The notes under the pieces are model-generated. The model ran no database searches, was not told the DNA's origin, and was given only the letters and a program-made list of their open reading frames with translations. DNA of 59,031 nucleotides. Source: Bacillota bacterium. Lineage in GTDB: Bacteria; Bacillota; Clostridia; DSM-8532. Location of the stretch: positions 1 through 59,031 of the forward strand of contig JAEZLR010000023.1 in assembly GCA_023415205.1 (NCBI GenBank), written 5' to 3'. Position 1 is the stretch's first letter. The number at the start of each line of letters is the position of its first letter. The translations under genes and the position numbers were made by a program. Shown in pieces: positions 41,617 through 50,570 of this stretch.

Positions 41617-42648
41617 ATGGACCAAAACCTTATTCTAGGAATTGAGACTAGCTGTGACGAAACCTCGGCATCGGTAGTAGCCGAGGGTCGGAGGGTGTTA
41701 TCCAATACGATTGCTTCCCAGATTGACCTTCACGCCGAATATGGGGGCGTTGTTCCTGAAATTGCTTCCAGGAAGCATGTGGAACTGATACTTCCAGTTG
41801 TCGATACGGCGCTTAAAGAAGCGGGAGTAACCCTTAACGATTTAAGCGGTATTGCTGTGACCTACGGCCCAGGGCTTGTGGGTGCTCTGCTTGTTGGCGT
41901 AACGGCAGCCAAGGCCATGGCTGCGGCTCTGGACAAGCCGTTGATCAAGGTGCATCATATTGAAGGTCACATTGCAGCTAACTATATTGCCCATAGTGAC
42001 TTGGAGCCACCCTATGTCTGTTTGGTGGTTTCTGGAGGCCATAGCCATATCGTCCACGTGGAGGATTACTTGAGCTTCACTATCCTGGGTCGCACCAGGG
42101 ATGATGCAGCAGGGGAGGCCTTTGATAAGATTGCCCGAGTTTTAGGCTTGGGCTACCCGGGTGGTCCCGCTGTGGATAAACAGGCCAGAAACGGGAATCC
42201 CAAAGCCTATCGCTTCCCCAGGGTCCAGTTCTCCGATGCTCCTTATGATTACTCCTTCTCAGGGCTAAAGACCGCTGTCATCAACCACGTCAACCATACC
42301 CGGCAAAAAGGTGAGGAGTTGAATATTCCGGATATATGTGCTTCTTTCCAGCAGGCTGTCATTGATGTTTTGGTGGATCATGCCGTTTCGGCGGCCAGTG
42401 GTCTGGGGGTTAAGACCCTATGCCTGGCGGGAGGGGTTGCATCCAACTCCCTCCTTCGGGGAACCCTCGAGGAAAGGGCAAAAAAAGAGGGCATGCGCGC
42501 CCTTTATCCACCACCGGTATTATGTACGGACAATGCCGCTATGATTGCCGCTGCCGGATATTTTTCCTATAAAGCTGGAGAATTTGCAGATTATACCTTA
42601 AATGCCGTACCCTCCCTCCGCATAGGACAGGGGCATCAGCCCACATAA
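41617..42648 (+). CDS. tsaD: tRNA N6-threonylcarbamoyladenosine transferase TsaD
   Basis: Transfers threonylcarbamoyl to A37 of ANN-decoding tRNAs, with TsaB, TsaE and TsaC. The 343-residue ASKHA-fold protein has the family opening ILGIETSCDETS, the metal-binding HHIEGH motif near residue 112, VSGGHSHIV and the C-terminal LAGGVASNSLLR and CTDNAAMIA. AGGAG precedes the ATG. TsaB and TsaE are not adjacent in the window. The gene ends in a 124-base convergent gap containing DnaA-box-like repeats. Confidence 0.96.
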   Translation: MDQNLILGIETSCDETSASVVAEGRRVLSNTIASQIDLHAEYGGVVPEIASRKHVELILPVVDTALKEAGVTLNDLSGIAVTYGPGLVGALLVGVTAAKAMAAALDKPLIKVHHIEGHIAANYIAHSDLEPPYVCLVVSGGHSHIVHVEDYLSFTILGRTRDDAAGEAFDKIARVLGLGYPGGPAVDKQARNGNPKAYRFPRVQFSDAPYDYSFSGLKTAVINHVNHTRQKGEELNIPDICASFQQAVIDVLVDHAVSAASGLGVKTLCLAGGVASNSLLRGTLEERAKKEGMRALYPPPVLCTDNAAMIAAAGYFSYKAGEFADYTLNAVPSLRIGQGHQPT

Positions 42649-42685
42649 TATCCACCAGAAGGAACTGAATTTACTCTGTGAATGT

Positions 42686-42777
42686 TGTGGAAATATGCAT
42701 AGAAATCGCTTATATTGCCCGTTTTACCTGTGGAAAACTCTGTGGATTGTGTGGATAAGCCTGTGTATTTATCTACA
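42686..42777. other. Cluster of DnaA-box-like 9-mers
   Basis: Five 9-mers resemble the DnaA box TTATCCACA: TGTGGAAAT (42686), TGTGGAAAA (42729), TGTGGATTG (42741), a perfect TGTGGATAA (42750) and TTATCTACA (42769). Three match at eight or nine positions. They lie in the gap between convergent tsaD and the transglycosylase gene, where no promoter is needed. DnaA or DnaA-titration binding is inferred. Confidence 0.55.
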
Positions 42778-43465
42778 GGGCCTTATACATATCGTAATAA
42801 TTAAGGACTTTTTTTACATAGTCTTGGGTCTGCTCGTAAGGGGGTATGCCGTCATATTTTCTTACAGCATTAGGACCCGCATTATAGGCTGCTAAAGCAA
42901 GCTTCAAATCACCGTCAAAGGCCTTTAGCTGATAGTAAAGATATTGGGTGCCACCCTTGATATTCTGTTCAATATTATACGCGTCAGTCACCCCTAAGCC
43001 CTCGGCTGTTCCCGGCATGAGCTGCATCAGCCCCATGGCCCCAGAAGTGGAAAGAGCAAACGGTTGAAAGCCGGACTCCTGTTTCATAACAGCCCTTACC
43101 AGCTTCGGGTCCAATCCGAACTGGGCGGAATATAAATCAATGGCCGATTCGATCCTGGGCATAAGCTCCTGAATCTCCGCCTGTGAAAGACGGGTATAGA
43201 CCGATTCATAGGAACCCGAAACCAACGGATACTTGGTCTTTGAGGTGGAACCGGTCAAGCTGGAGTTTAGTGTTAATAGGTCACTATCAATAAGCGGTGC
43301 AGTGGAGTCGGCCAAGGAAGAGGCTTGCAAGGCAGTGTAGGAATCGGCCAATACCTCATTGAAGCTGACTGGGTCTTGGGTCTTAATATTAAGCTTAACC
43401 GGCAAGCGGCTTTGAATTTCAGAAATTTTCTGATTGAGGAGACTGGATACGTTTGGAATATTCAT
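42773..43465 (-). CDS. Lytic transglycosylase, SLT domain
   Basis: A 230-residue protein whose C-terminal half (about 105-225) is a soluble lytic transglycosylase domain: the catalytic Glu lies in MKQESGFQP, followed by SGAMGLMQLMPGTA and AAYNAGP. The domain cuts peptidoglycan glycan strands, leaving 1,6-anhydro ends. No signal peptide or membrane helix is visible in the first 100 residues, so the route to the wall is unclear; flagellar-type or phage-type transglycosylases share this feature. GGGAGG precedes the ATG. It lies downstream of the coiled-coil and HEAT/SH3b genes on the same strand. Confidence 0.88.
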   Translation of the reverse strand: MNIPNVSSLLNQKISEIQSRLPVKLNIKTQDPVSFNEVLADSYTALQASSLADSTAPLIDSDLLTLNSSLTGSTSKTKYPLVSGSYESVYTRLSQAEIQELMPRIESAIDLYSAQFGLDPKLVRAVMKQESGFQPFALSTSGAMGLMQLMPGTAEGLGVTDAYNIEQNIKGGTQYLYYQLKAFDGDLKLALAAYNAGPNAVRKYDGIPPYEQTQDYVKKVLNYYDMYKAL

Positions 43466-43545
43466 AAGACCCTCCCACTTTTCTTATATTTATTATATCG
43501 GACTTTGGAGAGGCTTTCAAAAGGTTTAGTAATTTGTACCATGAT

Positions 43546-44142
43546 CTATCGCAAGACCTCAATGGCTTCCTCCAGCCCATCCATATGGATTTGAGCCATA
43601 TCCACCCCCGAGAGCGTAGGAAACAAATATTCAATCTCTCTGATAAGCTGGGACTTTAACGTTAAATGTGCAAGATAGTCTTCATAGCGTCCATCCTTCT
43701 TAAGTTTGAGGTCGGCTTCAACCTCCAGACCGCTCTCCAGTCTTTGAATGTCCTCACGGATTAAGCGGTTCTTGATGACCAGGTTGGAAATCTCCTCTTT
43801 GATACCCCGGATCTCTGCTTTTATTTTTCTTTTCTTAAAAAAGAGATGAAAGGGAAATAAAGGGCTGGACAAGACCTTTTCATTCTTGATAAAAAGAAAC
43901 CAATCGGTGATAAGAGCGGTATGGGAAAGGTTCAATGCCTCAATTCTTTCTATATTCCGGTTGTACAGGCTTACTTTTTCCTTTATCTTATCAACATGGT
44001 CTTCATAACAAGTGCTCAAAAACTGGTCTGCTGAGTCTCCCAGACTTGCCATGATGCTTTGGATTTGATCTCGAATCTCTTTAAGCCTGACCAGAAGTTC
44101 CAGAGCCAGCGCCTTTCTTCTTTCCTCCCTATCGAAACCCAT
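43546..44142 (-). CDS. Unrecognised coiled-coil protein
   Basis: A 198-residue soluble, charged protein with long helical segments likely to form coiled coils (about 18-75 and 105-150) and no signal peptide. Hydrophobic residues at about 88-102 (SSPLFPFHLFF) form a short patch rather than a full membrane helix. I do not recognise the family. GGAGG lies ten bases before the ATG, and the start is two bases after the stop of the HEAT/SH3b gene, so the two are surely cotranscribed and probably act together. Confidence 0.75.
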   Translation of the reverse strand: MGFDREERRKALALELLVRLKEIRDQIQSIMASLGDSADQFLSTCYEDHVDKIKEKVSLYNRNIERIEALNLSHTALITDWFLFIKNEKVLSSPLFPFHLFFKKRKIKAEIRGIKEEISNLVIKNRLIREDIQRLESGLEVEADLKLKKDGRYEDYLAHLTLKSQLIREIEYLFPTLSGVDMAQIHMDGLEEAIEVLR

Positions 44143-44144
44143 CG

Positions 44145-45407
44145 CTATTTTACCTCCTTAAGGTATTGAGCATTGGCCCATCCGATCATCTCTTTGAGCT
44201 TTATTTTATACCACAGGCTTCCCGAGGGATCACGCTGCTCTTCGCCCAGAAATTGAACGGTAGTGTCGGCTTTCATCAGGTAAAGCTTTTCACCCAATGA
44301 GCCGGGTGCCACTCTCAGGTACAGGCCTTTGGAGGCAGTGACCCTATAGGTTTTGGGTTCTTCTACCTCAAGTGTTTCCGAAACGGGGGGGAGGGGTTTG
44401 GTTTTAAACACCGCCGCCAGAGTAGGGTTACTACTGATCAATTGGAGGGCCCACCGTTCAGATCTCTCAAGAAATTCGGCATTCATCTGATAGGCCTGTG
44501 GGTTTATTCTGAAAAGAAAAGACTTGCCTGGCTGAGTGAAAGAGAATAGGGAATAAAGGACGATGAGAGTTACTAGAACGGTTATTTTAAAGCGAAACAG
44601 AAGGCGTAGGGGGCTAAAAAGAGTGTAGAAGAATCTACGGAACATCCTTTTTACGCTTATCCCCAAGGGAGTAGGGTGGCGCCTGGAAGTCTTATAGGTC
44701 ACCGATACCCTTTTCTGCCTTCGTTTTCTGGACGGGACAGCTTCTGAAAGATCGCTCCGGTCTTCTCTTTTACGAGAAAGCGCATTTATAAGGGAGGAAA
44801 AGAGGGCCGCAGCCTTTTTGGGGGCCATTATAAAAAGGGCAGATGCGGCACCTCTTAAACACTTTTTTAGGCAGGTCACCAGGTTGATGAGCAGGTTTTT
44901 ATAGAAATGATGCAGCCACTCCTTCAAGGGGAAGGAAAAGGTCTCTTCTTTTCCATAGATCTCCGAGGGGATTACCTCGGAGCCAGGATTAAGCTGGGAT
45001 TCAATGGACGATGCTCTAAAATTCAGACTAAGATTGGGCTTTGGATCGATGACGGATACACTTAAGAGTCCTTCCAAGTCCTCTTCGCCCGTGAATTCTG
45101 CCAAAAGGGGATGGCTGATAAAATATCCCAAATCAAGTGATTTATTGAGGTTGCACATGATAAGTGCGGCAAGCTTTCGATTCTCTTCAGTTTCAGCAGC
45201 ATCGTTCAAAACTTCATGAAGCTGAGAATAGGTGTCCTTAAGTCTGATTTTACTCATTCTCAGGATAGCCTGACGGCGGATAAAGGGATCGGGATTCTTA
45301 AGAAAAACACCCAATTCTTCGATGCTCGAAAGTTTTTGGATGGCCTTACCGGCTTCTTTTTCGATCCTGTACCAGCCAGGAAGAAAATCCAATCCGTCGG
45401 TTAACAC
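44145..45407 (-). CDS. HEAT-repeat / transmembrane / SH3b protein
   Basis: A 420-residue protein with an unusual layout: an N-terminal HEAT-like repeat (FLKNPDPFIRRQAILRMSKI), a long basic middle, one transmembrane helix (about 274-291) and a C-terminal bacterial SH3 domain (about 354-420, GLYLRVAPGSLGEKL) predicted outside the cell. The GTG at 45407 is chosen because AAAGGAG lies eight bases before it; the ATG at 45440 has no ribosome-binding site and falls almost on the predicted transcription start. It may connect a cytoplasmic partner, perhaps the coiled-coil protein encoded next to it, with the cell wall. This is inference. Confidence 0.75.
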   Translation of the reverse strand: MLTDGLDFLPGWYRIEKEAGKAIQKLSSIEELGVFLKNPDPFIRRQAILRMSKIRLKDTYSQLHEVLNDAAETEENRKLAALIMCNLNKSLDLGYFISHPLLAEFTGEEDLEGLLSVSVIDPKPNLSLNFRASSIESQLNPGSEVIPSEIYGKEETFSFPLKEWLHHFYKNLLINLVTCLKKCLRGAASALFIMAPKKAAALFSSLINALSRKREDRSDLSEAVPSRKRRQKRVSVTYKTSRRHPTPLGISVKRMFRRFFYTLFSPLRLLFRFKITVLVTLIVLYSLFSFTQPGKSFLFRINPQAYQMNAEFLERSERWALQLISSNPTLAAVFKTKPLPPVSETLEVEEPKTYRVTASKGLYLRVAPGSLGEKLYLMKADTTVQFLGEEQRDPSGSLWYKIKLKEMIGWANAQYLKEVK

Positions 45408-45447
45408 CCTACCCGCTCCTTTTGATACTATAAATTTCATTCTGTAA

Positions 45448-45453
45448 ATTATA
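45448..45453 (-). promoter_or_regulatory. -10 element of the HEAT/SH3b operon
   Basis: A perfect TATAAT on the minus strand would start transcription near 45441, next to the ATG at 45440. No good -35 was found at 16-18 bases. Its position supports the later GTG start of the gene. Confidence 0.35.
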
Positions 45454-45543
45454 GTATCATCCGCAAGGATAGTTCATAAATCCCCTATCTTTCTTAATTG
45501 TCATAGGACTTAAGCCCCTTTCATAGGGTTGACCCTTCTGGGT

Positions 45544-46461
45544 CTAGAAGTCCAGTATGCCTGTCTCTATAGGTTTTTTGAGGTCTCGGCTTTGCGCCTT
45601 GAATTGGGAGGGAGACATTCCCAAGTGTTTTTTGAATTGACGGGTGAAATAGTTGACGTCATTAAAGCCGGTGGCCAATGCCGTCTCAGTAATGTTCAGC
45701 CCGGTGCTTACCAACAAATCTGCTGCCTGCCTGATTCTGACACTGTTTATATATTCTGTAATGGTCATGGTGGTTATTTTCTTAAATACACGGCTGAAAT
45801 AATAAAGGCTGGTATTGGCCAGACGAGCAAGCTCACATCCGGTAATTCTTGTGGCATAATGATCTTCAATATACCGAAAAACGGGACTAAACCGTTCCAT
45901 ATCCTTTTTTCTTCCCTCAAACTCAAGGGGTGACAGGGTCCCCGCCCTATGCCCCCTGATCAGAAGAACAAGAATTCTACTGAAATAGGATATAATAGAA
46001 AGCTCATACCCGATCTTTTTATCCTCATATTCGTCGATAATGGCGTGGATGCAGTTCAATATTTCTTGATCCCCTTTAATCCTATTGTTAAAAAGGATGA
46101 GGTTTCGGGCTATGGGAGCAATGTATTTTATGTCGCTAATATTGAGGAGGCTGCTTTGGAGGAGCCTAGGATCCATAATAAAGCAGTAGTAGGAGAGCTC
46201 CTTTGATATACTACAGCCGCTGTGCAGCTCCCCGCTATTAACAACAATCAGATCCCCCTGCTTCACATGAAAAGGGACGCGATTACATTCAAATATACCG
46301 GTTCCAGATTTGACATATAGAAATTCCATATGTTCATGCCAATGCGCTTCAAAAGTGTTTCCTGGGCGTTTGAAGGAGCAAGAGGATACAATGATAGGAA
46401 ATAAATTATTCTGTCCGCAGGGCATTTCATGCATGGTGAGGTCTTTTTCTAACAATTTCAT
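45544..46461 (-). CDS. AraC-family transcriptional regulator with cupin domain
   Basis: A 305-residue regulator. The N-terminal half is a cupin-like sensor (HWHEHMEFLYVKSGTGIFE, then QGDLIVVNSGELH), and the C-terminal 100 residues contain two helix-turn-helix units (ITGCELARLANTSLYYFSRVF; LNITETALATGFNDVNYFTRQF, read as LNITETALATGF and NDVNYFTRQF). Such proteins usually sense sugars. It is divergent from the MFS transporter gene, with 185 bases between them, and probably controls that gene. A GACCC/GGGTC hairpin at its end lacks a T run. The ribosome-binding site is weak. Confidence 0.9.
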   Translation of the reverse strand: MKLLEKDLTMHEMPCGQNNLFPIIVSSCSFKRPGNTFEAHWHEHMEFLYVKSGTGIFECNRVPFHVKQGDLIVVNSGELHSGCSISKELSYYCFIMDPRLLQSSLLNISDIKYIAPIARNLILFNNRIKGDQEILNCIHAIIDEYEDKKIGYELSIISYFSRILVLLIRGHRAGTLSPLEFEGRKKDMERFSPVFRYIEDHYATRITGCELARLANTSLYYFSRVFKKITTMTITEYINSVRIRQAADLLVSTGLNITETALATGFNDVNYFTRQFKKHLGMSPSQFKAQSRDLKKPIETGILDF

Positions 46462-46646
46462 CTTACAATACCTTCTAAAGAGAGCAAATTAGTGCTTGTT
46501 CTTGGCAAACCCATCTGAGCGGGACTACAGCTAACTTATATATTATAGATGTAGTCAGAAGATGTAAATAGTTCTTAAAAAGTACTGCAATAAAATGTAA
46601 TCGGGCTGGCACTATGGCTTAACCCGTAAAAGTAGGTGTAAGGAAA

Positions 46647-47837
46647 ATGGCTTCGAATGATAAAATACAACGGACTCTGACCACAGCGCTATTTGTTTAT
46701 TTTTCTGCTGCCTCGGTAGTCAATCCGTTAATGTCAGTTTATTTAAGCGGGATGTTGAATCCTGTTGAAGTCGGGATAGTGATGGCCATCCTCCCCCTCT
46801 CAATGATATTGATTCAGCCCTTTTGGGGAATTGCCGCTGATCTTTACGGCGTACAACGGGTTTTACCGCTTACATTAATTTTGGCTGCGGCTGCATCTGT
46901 TGGTTTTATTTTCGTACGTTCCTTTTGGGGCGTGCTATTGGTATATGCTGTGTATGCTATTTTCATTGTTTCCACCGCATCCCTATTGGATGTTCTGATC
47001 CTTTCGTTCTGTAGAGAGAGATATGGACGGATAAAGCTTTGGGGAACCATAGGCTATGGAATCGGTGTGTTCGTCTGCGGCGTCTATAAGAGCCAGCTTC
47101 TAGGATTCTGGAACTTTCTTATCCACATCCCTCTTCTTCTTATCACTGCCTTTATTGTGCGGAGGCTTCCCATAAAGGGTGGTGAAGGATCATCCCAGGC
47201 TAATTTAAGTACGGGCAAAGTGGGAGGATACGCCTTTTTAAAAAACAAGAAGCTCATCGTGTTATTTTTTTGTCTGTTTCTGGTGGGAGTCATATGTAAG
47301 GGCTATGACAACTTCTTTCCTGTAGGAATTAATAATATGGGAGCTTCCGATCTTTTATTCGGAACCACCTGGGTCATAGGAATCATCCCGGAGATTACTT
47401 TGTTCTATTTTATGGATATCATCTCCAGAAGGTTTTCCTCATGGCATATCTTAATTGCCGGGACGGTCTTTTTTGCACTGAGAACTGCTATCATAGGATT
47501 TTTTCCCATTCTATGGGTGTGGATCGCAGCCCAAATCCTAAACAGTATGGCATTCACCTGTTGGTATTTTGGTGCAATAAGCCTCATACGCGATTTGACG
47601 GAGGAACATCAACAAGCGTCTGCCCAGGCGGCCTTCTGGTCCATCAGCTACGGCGGTGGGGGAATAGTGGGTAGCTTTCTGAGCGGATACCTGGTTGATG
47701 TCTATGGGATACCTTTATTATTTCAAATCACATCCAGTCTGTGCATATTATCCGTTGTGATTTTATTTATTCTCTATAAATATGGAAAACGAGCAAAACA
47801 TCCCGCCCAAAGCCTGAAAGAAAGCCCAATGTTATAA
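46647..47837 (+). CDS. MFS transporter (MFS_1-like)
   Basis: A 396-residue membrane protein with about twelve helices. The loop after helix 2 reads GIAADLYGVQRVLPL, a variant of the MFS signature, and the overall pattern resembles the LacY/nucleoside-symporter-like MFS_1 group. AAGGA lies close before the ATG. The substrate is unknown; a sugar or sugar acid is plausible because the divergent gene encodes a cupin AraC regulator. No catabolic enzyme accompanies the pair. No terminator was found before pyrG. Confidence 0.88.
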   Translation: MASNDKIQRTLTTALFVYFSAASVVNPLMSVYLSGMLNPVEVGIVMAILPLSMILIQPFWGIAADLYGVQRVLPLTLILAAAASVGFIFVRSFWGVLLVYAVYAIFIVSTASLLDVLILSFCRERYGRIKLWGTIGYGIGVFVCGVYKSQLLGFWNFLIHIPLLLITAFIVRRLPIKGGEGSSQANLSTGKVGGYAFLKNKKLIVLFFCLFLVGVICKGYDNFFPVGINNMGASDLLFGTTWVIGIIPEITLFYFMDIISRRFSSWHILIAGTVFFALRTAIIGFFPILWVWIAAQILNSMAFTCWYFGAISLIRDLTEEHQQASAQAAFWSISYGGGGIVGSFLSGYLVDVYGIPLLFQITSSLCILSVVILFILYKYGKRAKHPAQSLKESPML

Positions 47838-47897
47838 ATCACTGGAGCGGCTTACGAACTTACATGACGATTTGAGTATTTACCCCGCTGTGCTTAC

Positions 47898-47926
47898 TTG
47901 ACACCTTTTATTGTGAAAGATAGAAT
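47898..47926 (+). promoter_or_regulatory. Promoter of pyrG
   Basis: A perfect TTGACA (47898-47903) and TAGAAT (47921-47926) are 17 bases apart. The transcription start should fall near 47933, leaving a leader of only about 27 bases. Confidence 0.85.
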
Positions 47927-47959
47927 ATTTTTATTAAAAAACACGGGGGTACACTTTTT

Positions 47960-49564
47960 ATGAAAGTGAAATATATTTTTGTCACAGGGGGTGTGGTTTC
48001 CGGTATCGGTAAAGGAATTACCGCCGCCTCCCTGGGCCGGCTTTTAAAAGCCAGAGGAATTCGGGTCTCCATGCAGAAGTTTGATCCCTACATCAACGTG
48101 GATCCCGGCACCATGAGCCCATATCAGCACGGGGAGGTTTTTGTTACCGATGACGGGGCCGAAACCGATCTGGATCTGGGGCACTATGAGCGGTTCGTAG
48201 ATGAGAACGTCAGTGCCAATAGTAATGTCACCACCGGCAAAATCTATCATTCAGTCATCAACAAGGAAAGAAAAGGCGACTTTCTGGGAGCCACCGTTCA
48301 AGTCATTCCTCACATCACCAACGAAATCAAGGACAGAATCTTTCGGGTAGCCAGAACAGAAAAAATAGATGTTGTTATCACCGAGATCGGCGGAACAGTG
48401 GGGGACATTGAGAGCTTACCCTTTCTTGAGGCCATTCGCCAGGTATCGGCAGAGGTGGGTAAGGAAAATGTGGTCTATATTCATGTGACGCTGGTTCCTT
48501 ACCTGAGCAAATCCGGTGAGTTGAAGACCAAGCCCACCCAACACAGTGTCAAGGAGCTTTTAAGTATTGGAATCCAGCCCGATGTCATTGTACTGCGCAC
48601 AGAGAAAAGGCTGTCGGATGATATCAAGGACAAGATAGGGCTCTTTTGCAATATATCCAAGGATTTTGTCATACAGAACCTGGATGCAGACACCTTGTAT
48701 GAGGTGCCGCTACTCCTGGAGGAGGAAGGGCTGGCCGATGCTGTATGCAAGAAGCTCTCCCTAAAATGCGGTAAGGCTGATCTGACCGAGTGGACCTATA
48801 TGGTCAATCGTATCAAAAACCTTTCTCGGAAAACCAGAATTGCTCTGGTGGGCAAGTATGTGGAGCTTCATGATGCCTATTTGAGTGTGGCTGAGGCCCT
48901 GCGCCATGGCGGAATTGCCAATGAGGCTGAGGTGGAGATTGACTGGGTGAGCTCCGAGGACTTAACCCAAGAAAATACTCATGAGAGGTTGAAAGAAGCC
49001 CAGGGCGTATTAGTTCCCGGTGGCTTTGGAGACAGGGGAATTGAAGGAAAGATTCTGGCGGTCAAATATGCCCGTGAGAATAAAATTCCCTATTTCGGCA
49101 TCTGTCTGGGTATGCAGATGGCCGTCATTGAGTTTGCCCGTAATGTGGTAGGACTAAAGAATGCCAACAGCACCGAGTTTGACGGGAATTCACCCCATCC
49201 GGTAATCGATTTAATGCCCGACCAAAAGGATATTGAAGAGATGGGTGCCACCATGAGGTTGGGGCTCTATCCCTGCAAGCTTGAGGAGGATACAATCTCC
49301 CGGGAGGTCTACGGTAAGGAATTAATCTATGAACGCCACCGTCACCGGTACGAATTTAATAATTTTTATCGCGAGTCTCTTCAAAAGAAAGGGCTGACCA
49401 TTGGAGGGCTGTCTCCCAGTGAAAAACTGGTGGAGATAGTGGAGCTAAAAGGACATCCCTGGTTTGTGGGCGTGCAGTTCCATCCCGAATTTAAATCCAG
49501 ACCCAATAAAGCTCACCCGTTGTTTGCGGATTTTATCAAGGCGTCGCTACTGATTAAGAAATAG
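47960..49564 (+). CDS. pyrG: CTP synthase
   Basis: Converts UTP to CTP using ATP and glutamine. The 534 residues comprise an N-terminal amidoligase domain (VTGGVVSGIGKGITAASLG at the start, then ETDLDLGHYERF) and a C-terminal glutamine amidotransferase domain with nucleophile Cys382 in FGICLGMQMA and the HPE of FHPEF near the end. GGGGGT lies nine bases before the ATG. The leader is too short for the terminator-antiterminator control by reiterative transcription known in Bacillus pyrG. A hairpin follows the gene. Confidence 0.97.
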   Translation: MKVKYIFVTGGVVSGIGKGITAASLGRLLKARGIRVSMQKFDPYINVDPGTMSPYQHGEVFVTDDGAETDLDLGHYERFVDENVSANSNVTTGKIYHSVINKERKGDFLGATVQVIPHITNEIKDRIFRVARTEKIDVVITEIGGTVGDIESLPFLEAIRQVSAEVGKENVVYIHVTLVPYLSKSGELKTKPTQHSVKELLSIGIQPDVIVLRTEKRLSDDIKDKIGLFCNISKDFVIQNLDADTLYEVPLLLEEEGLADAVCKKLSLKCGKADLTEWTYMVNRIKNLSRKTRIALVGKYVELHDAYLSVAEALRHGGIANEAEVEIDWVSSEDLTQENTHERLKEAQGVLVPGGFGDRGIEGKILAVKYARENKIPYFGICLGMQMAVIEFARNVVGLKNANSTEFDGNSPHPVIDLMPDQKDIEEMGATMRLGLYPCKLEEDTISREVYGKELIYERHRHRYEFNNFYRESLQKKGLTIGGLSPSEKLVEIVELKGHPWFVGVQFHPEFKSRPNKAHPLFADFIKASLLIKK

Positions 49565-49580
49565 GCGAAGCACCCAGACA

Positions 49581-49611
49581 AAAGGCTGGAGCCCAAGCGG
49601 TTCCAGCCTTT
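49581..49611. terminator. Terminator between convergent pyrG and the MBL-fold gene
   Basis: AAAGGCTGGA (49581-49590) pairs with TCCAGCCTTT (49602-49611) around an 11-base loop. A and T runs at the base are short, but the symmetrical design suits both directions. Confidence 0.75.
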
Positions 49612-49630
49612 GTAATTAAAAGAATATAAA

Positions 49631-50395
49631 CTAATGTAAATCGAGGACATTCTCCCCATCTTCTGGAATCAAAAGCTTATGGGAGATGCCTCTTTTTCTG
49701 GCCCAATGCCTGAGTTCTTGACGACTTTGGATACAGTGATTTATAGCCTCCATATGAACGGCGATCACTCTGACAGGGGGTGATTTCTCCATTATAAAAC
49801 CGATATCTTCGTCGGTCATAGTTATTTGTTTGCCAACGAGAAACCTTGCGCCACCGGCATTGACAACAACAATATCAGGTTGATGATCCGCCAGGGCTTT
49901 TTCAACCTCGGGACACCAAACCGTATCCCCTGTAAAATAGACCACGGGTTCCCGGGGATTTTCGAGGACGAAGCCGGAAACCGGCCCAAGATCCTCTCTT
50001 TCGAGACCATGCTGCCCAGAAGTTCTTGATATTTGTACGCCTTTAAAGGTCATGGAATCCATGACGGGATGGATCGAAGTGAAACCATCGTTGATGAAGG
50101 CCGCTTCGTCCTGAGGCTGACAAATAACAGGGATGTGCCTTGGGAGGATTTCTTTGGCCACTTTATCATAATGATCCTCATGCCGATGGGTAACCAATAA
50201 CAGATCAAGAGATAACAGTTGTTGTGCAAGCTCCTCACTTCCGAGGGGAAGCTCTACGGTGGGGTTTCTTACGGGATGAGGGGTCATTGGGATGGGGTCT
50301 CTATGCCCCTTAGGACTAAAAACAGGGTCAATCAGAAGCTTTAGTCCCCCGAATGAAACAAAGCTGGTGGCATGCCGAATGTGAAAAAAGTCCAT
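49631..50395 (-). CDS. MBL-fold metallo-hydrolase, UlaG-like
   Basis: A 254-residue metallo-beta-lactamase-fold enzyme. The metal motif THRHEDHYDK supplies His70, His72, Asp74 and His75; a later FTGDTVW carries the bridging Asp and HMEA the final His. The closest broad group is the UlaG-like MBL family (lactonases and phosphodiesterases), but the substrate is unknown. ATG 50395 is chosen because GGAGG lies seven bases before it and the MBL domain starts there; a longer frame adds 12 residues. It is divergent from the Lrp-type regulator gene, which may control it. Confidence 0.88.
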   Translation of the reverse strand: MDFFHIRHATSFVSFGGLKLLIDPVFSPKGHRDPIPMTPHPVRNPTVELPLGSEELAQQLLSLDLLLVTHRHEDHYDKVAKEILPRHIPVICQPQDEAAFINDGFTSIHPVMDSMTFKGVQISRTSGQHGLEREDLGPVSGFVLENPREPVVYFTGDTVWCPEVEKALADHQPDIVVVNAGGARFLVGKQITMTDEDIGFIMEKSPPVRVIAVHMEAINHCIQSRQELRHWARKRGISHKLLIPEDGENVLDLH

Positions 50396-50570
50396 AATAG
50401 TCCTCCTGAAAGGATTTGATACTAACCCCAAAAAAGCCTCGTTGAATTTATAACTTTTCTGGGATAAAATAGCTCTTACACAGATTATTCTATGTTATCA
50501 GTGTTTCCTGATCAATTGTGCTAGAAAAGAAATCGTGTCTTAATTCTTACACGGTGAAAGGATTTAGATC

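Noticed and set aside
42686..42777. The DnaA-box cluster as the replication origin
   Set aside because: No dnaA, dnaN, gidA or parB gene is near, and no A/T-rich unwinding stretch adjoins the boxes. A titration or binding cluster is the more cautious reading.
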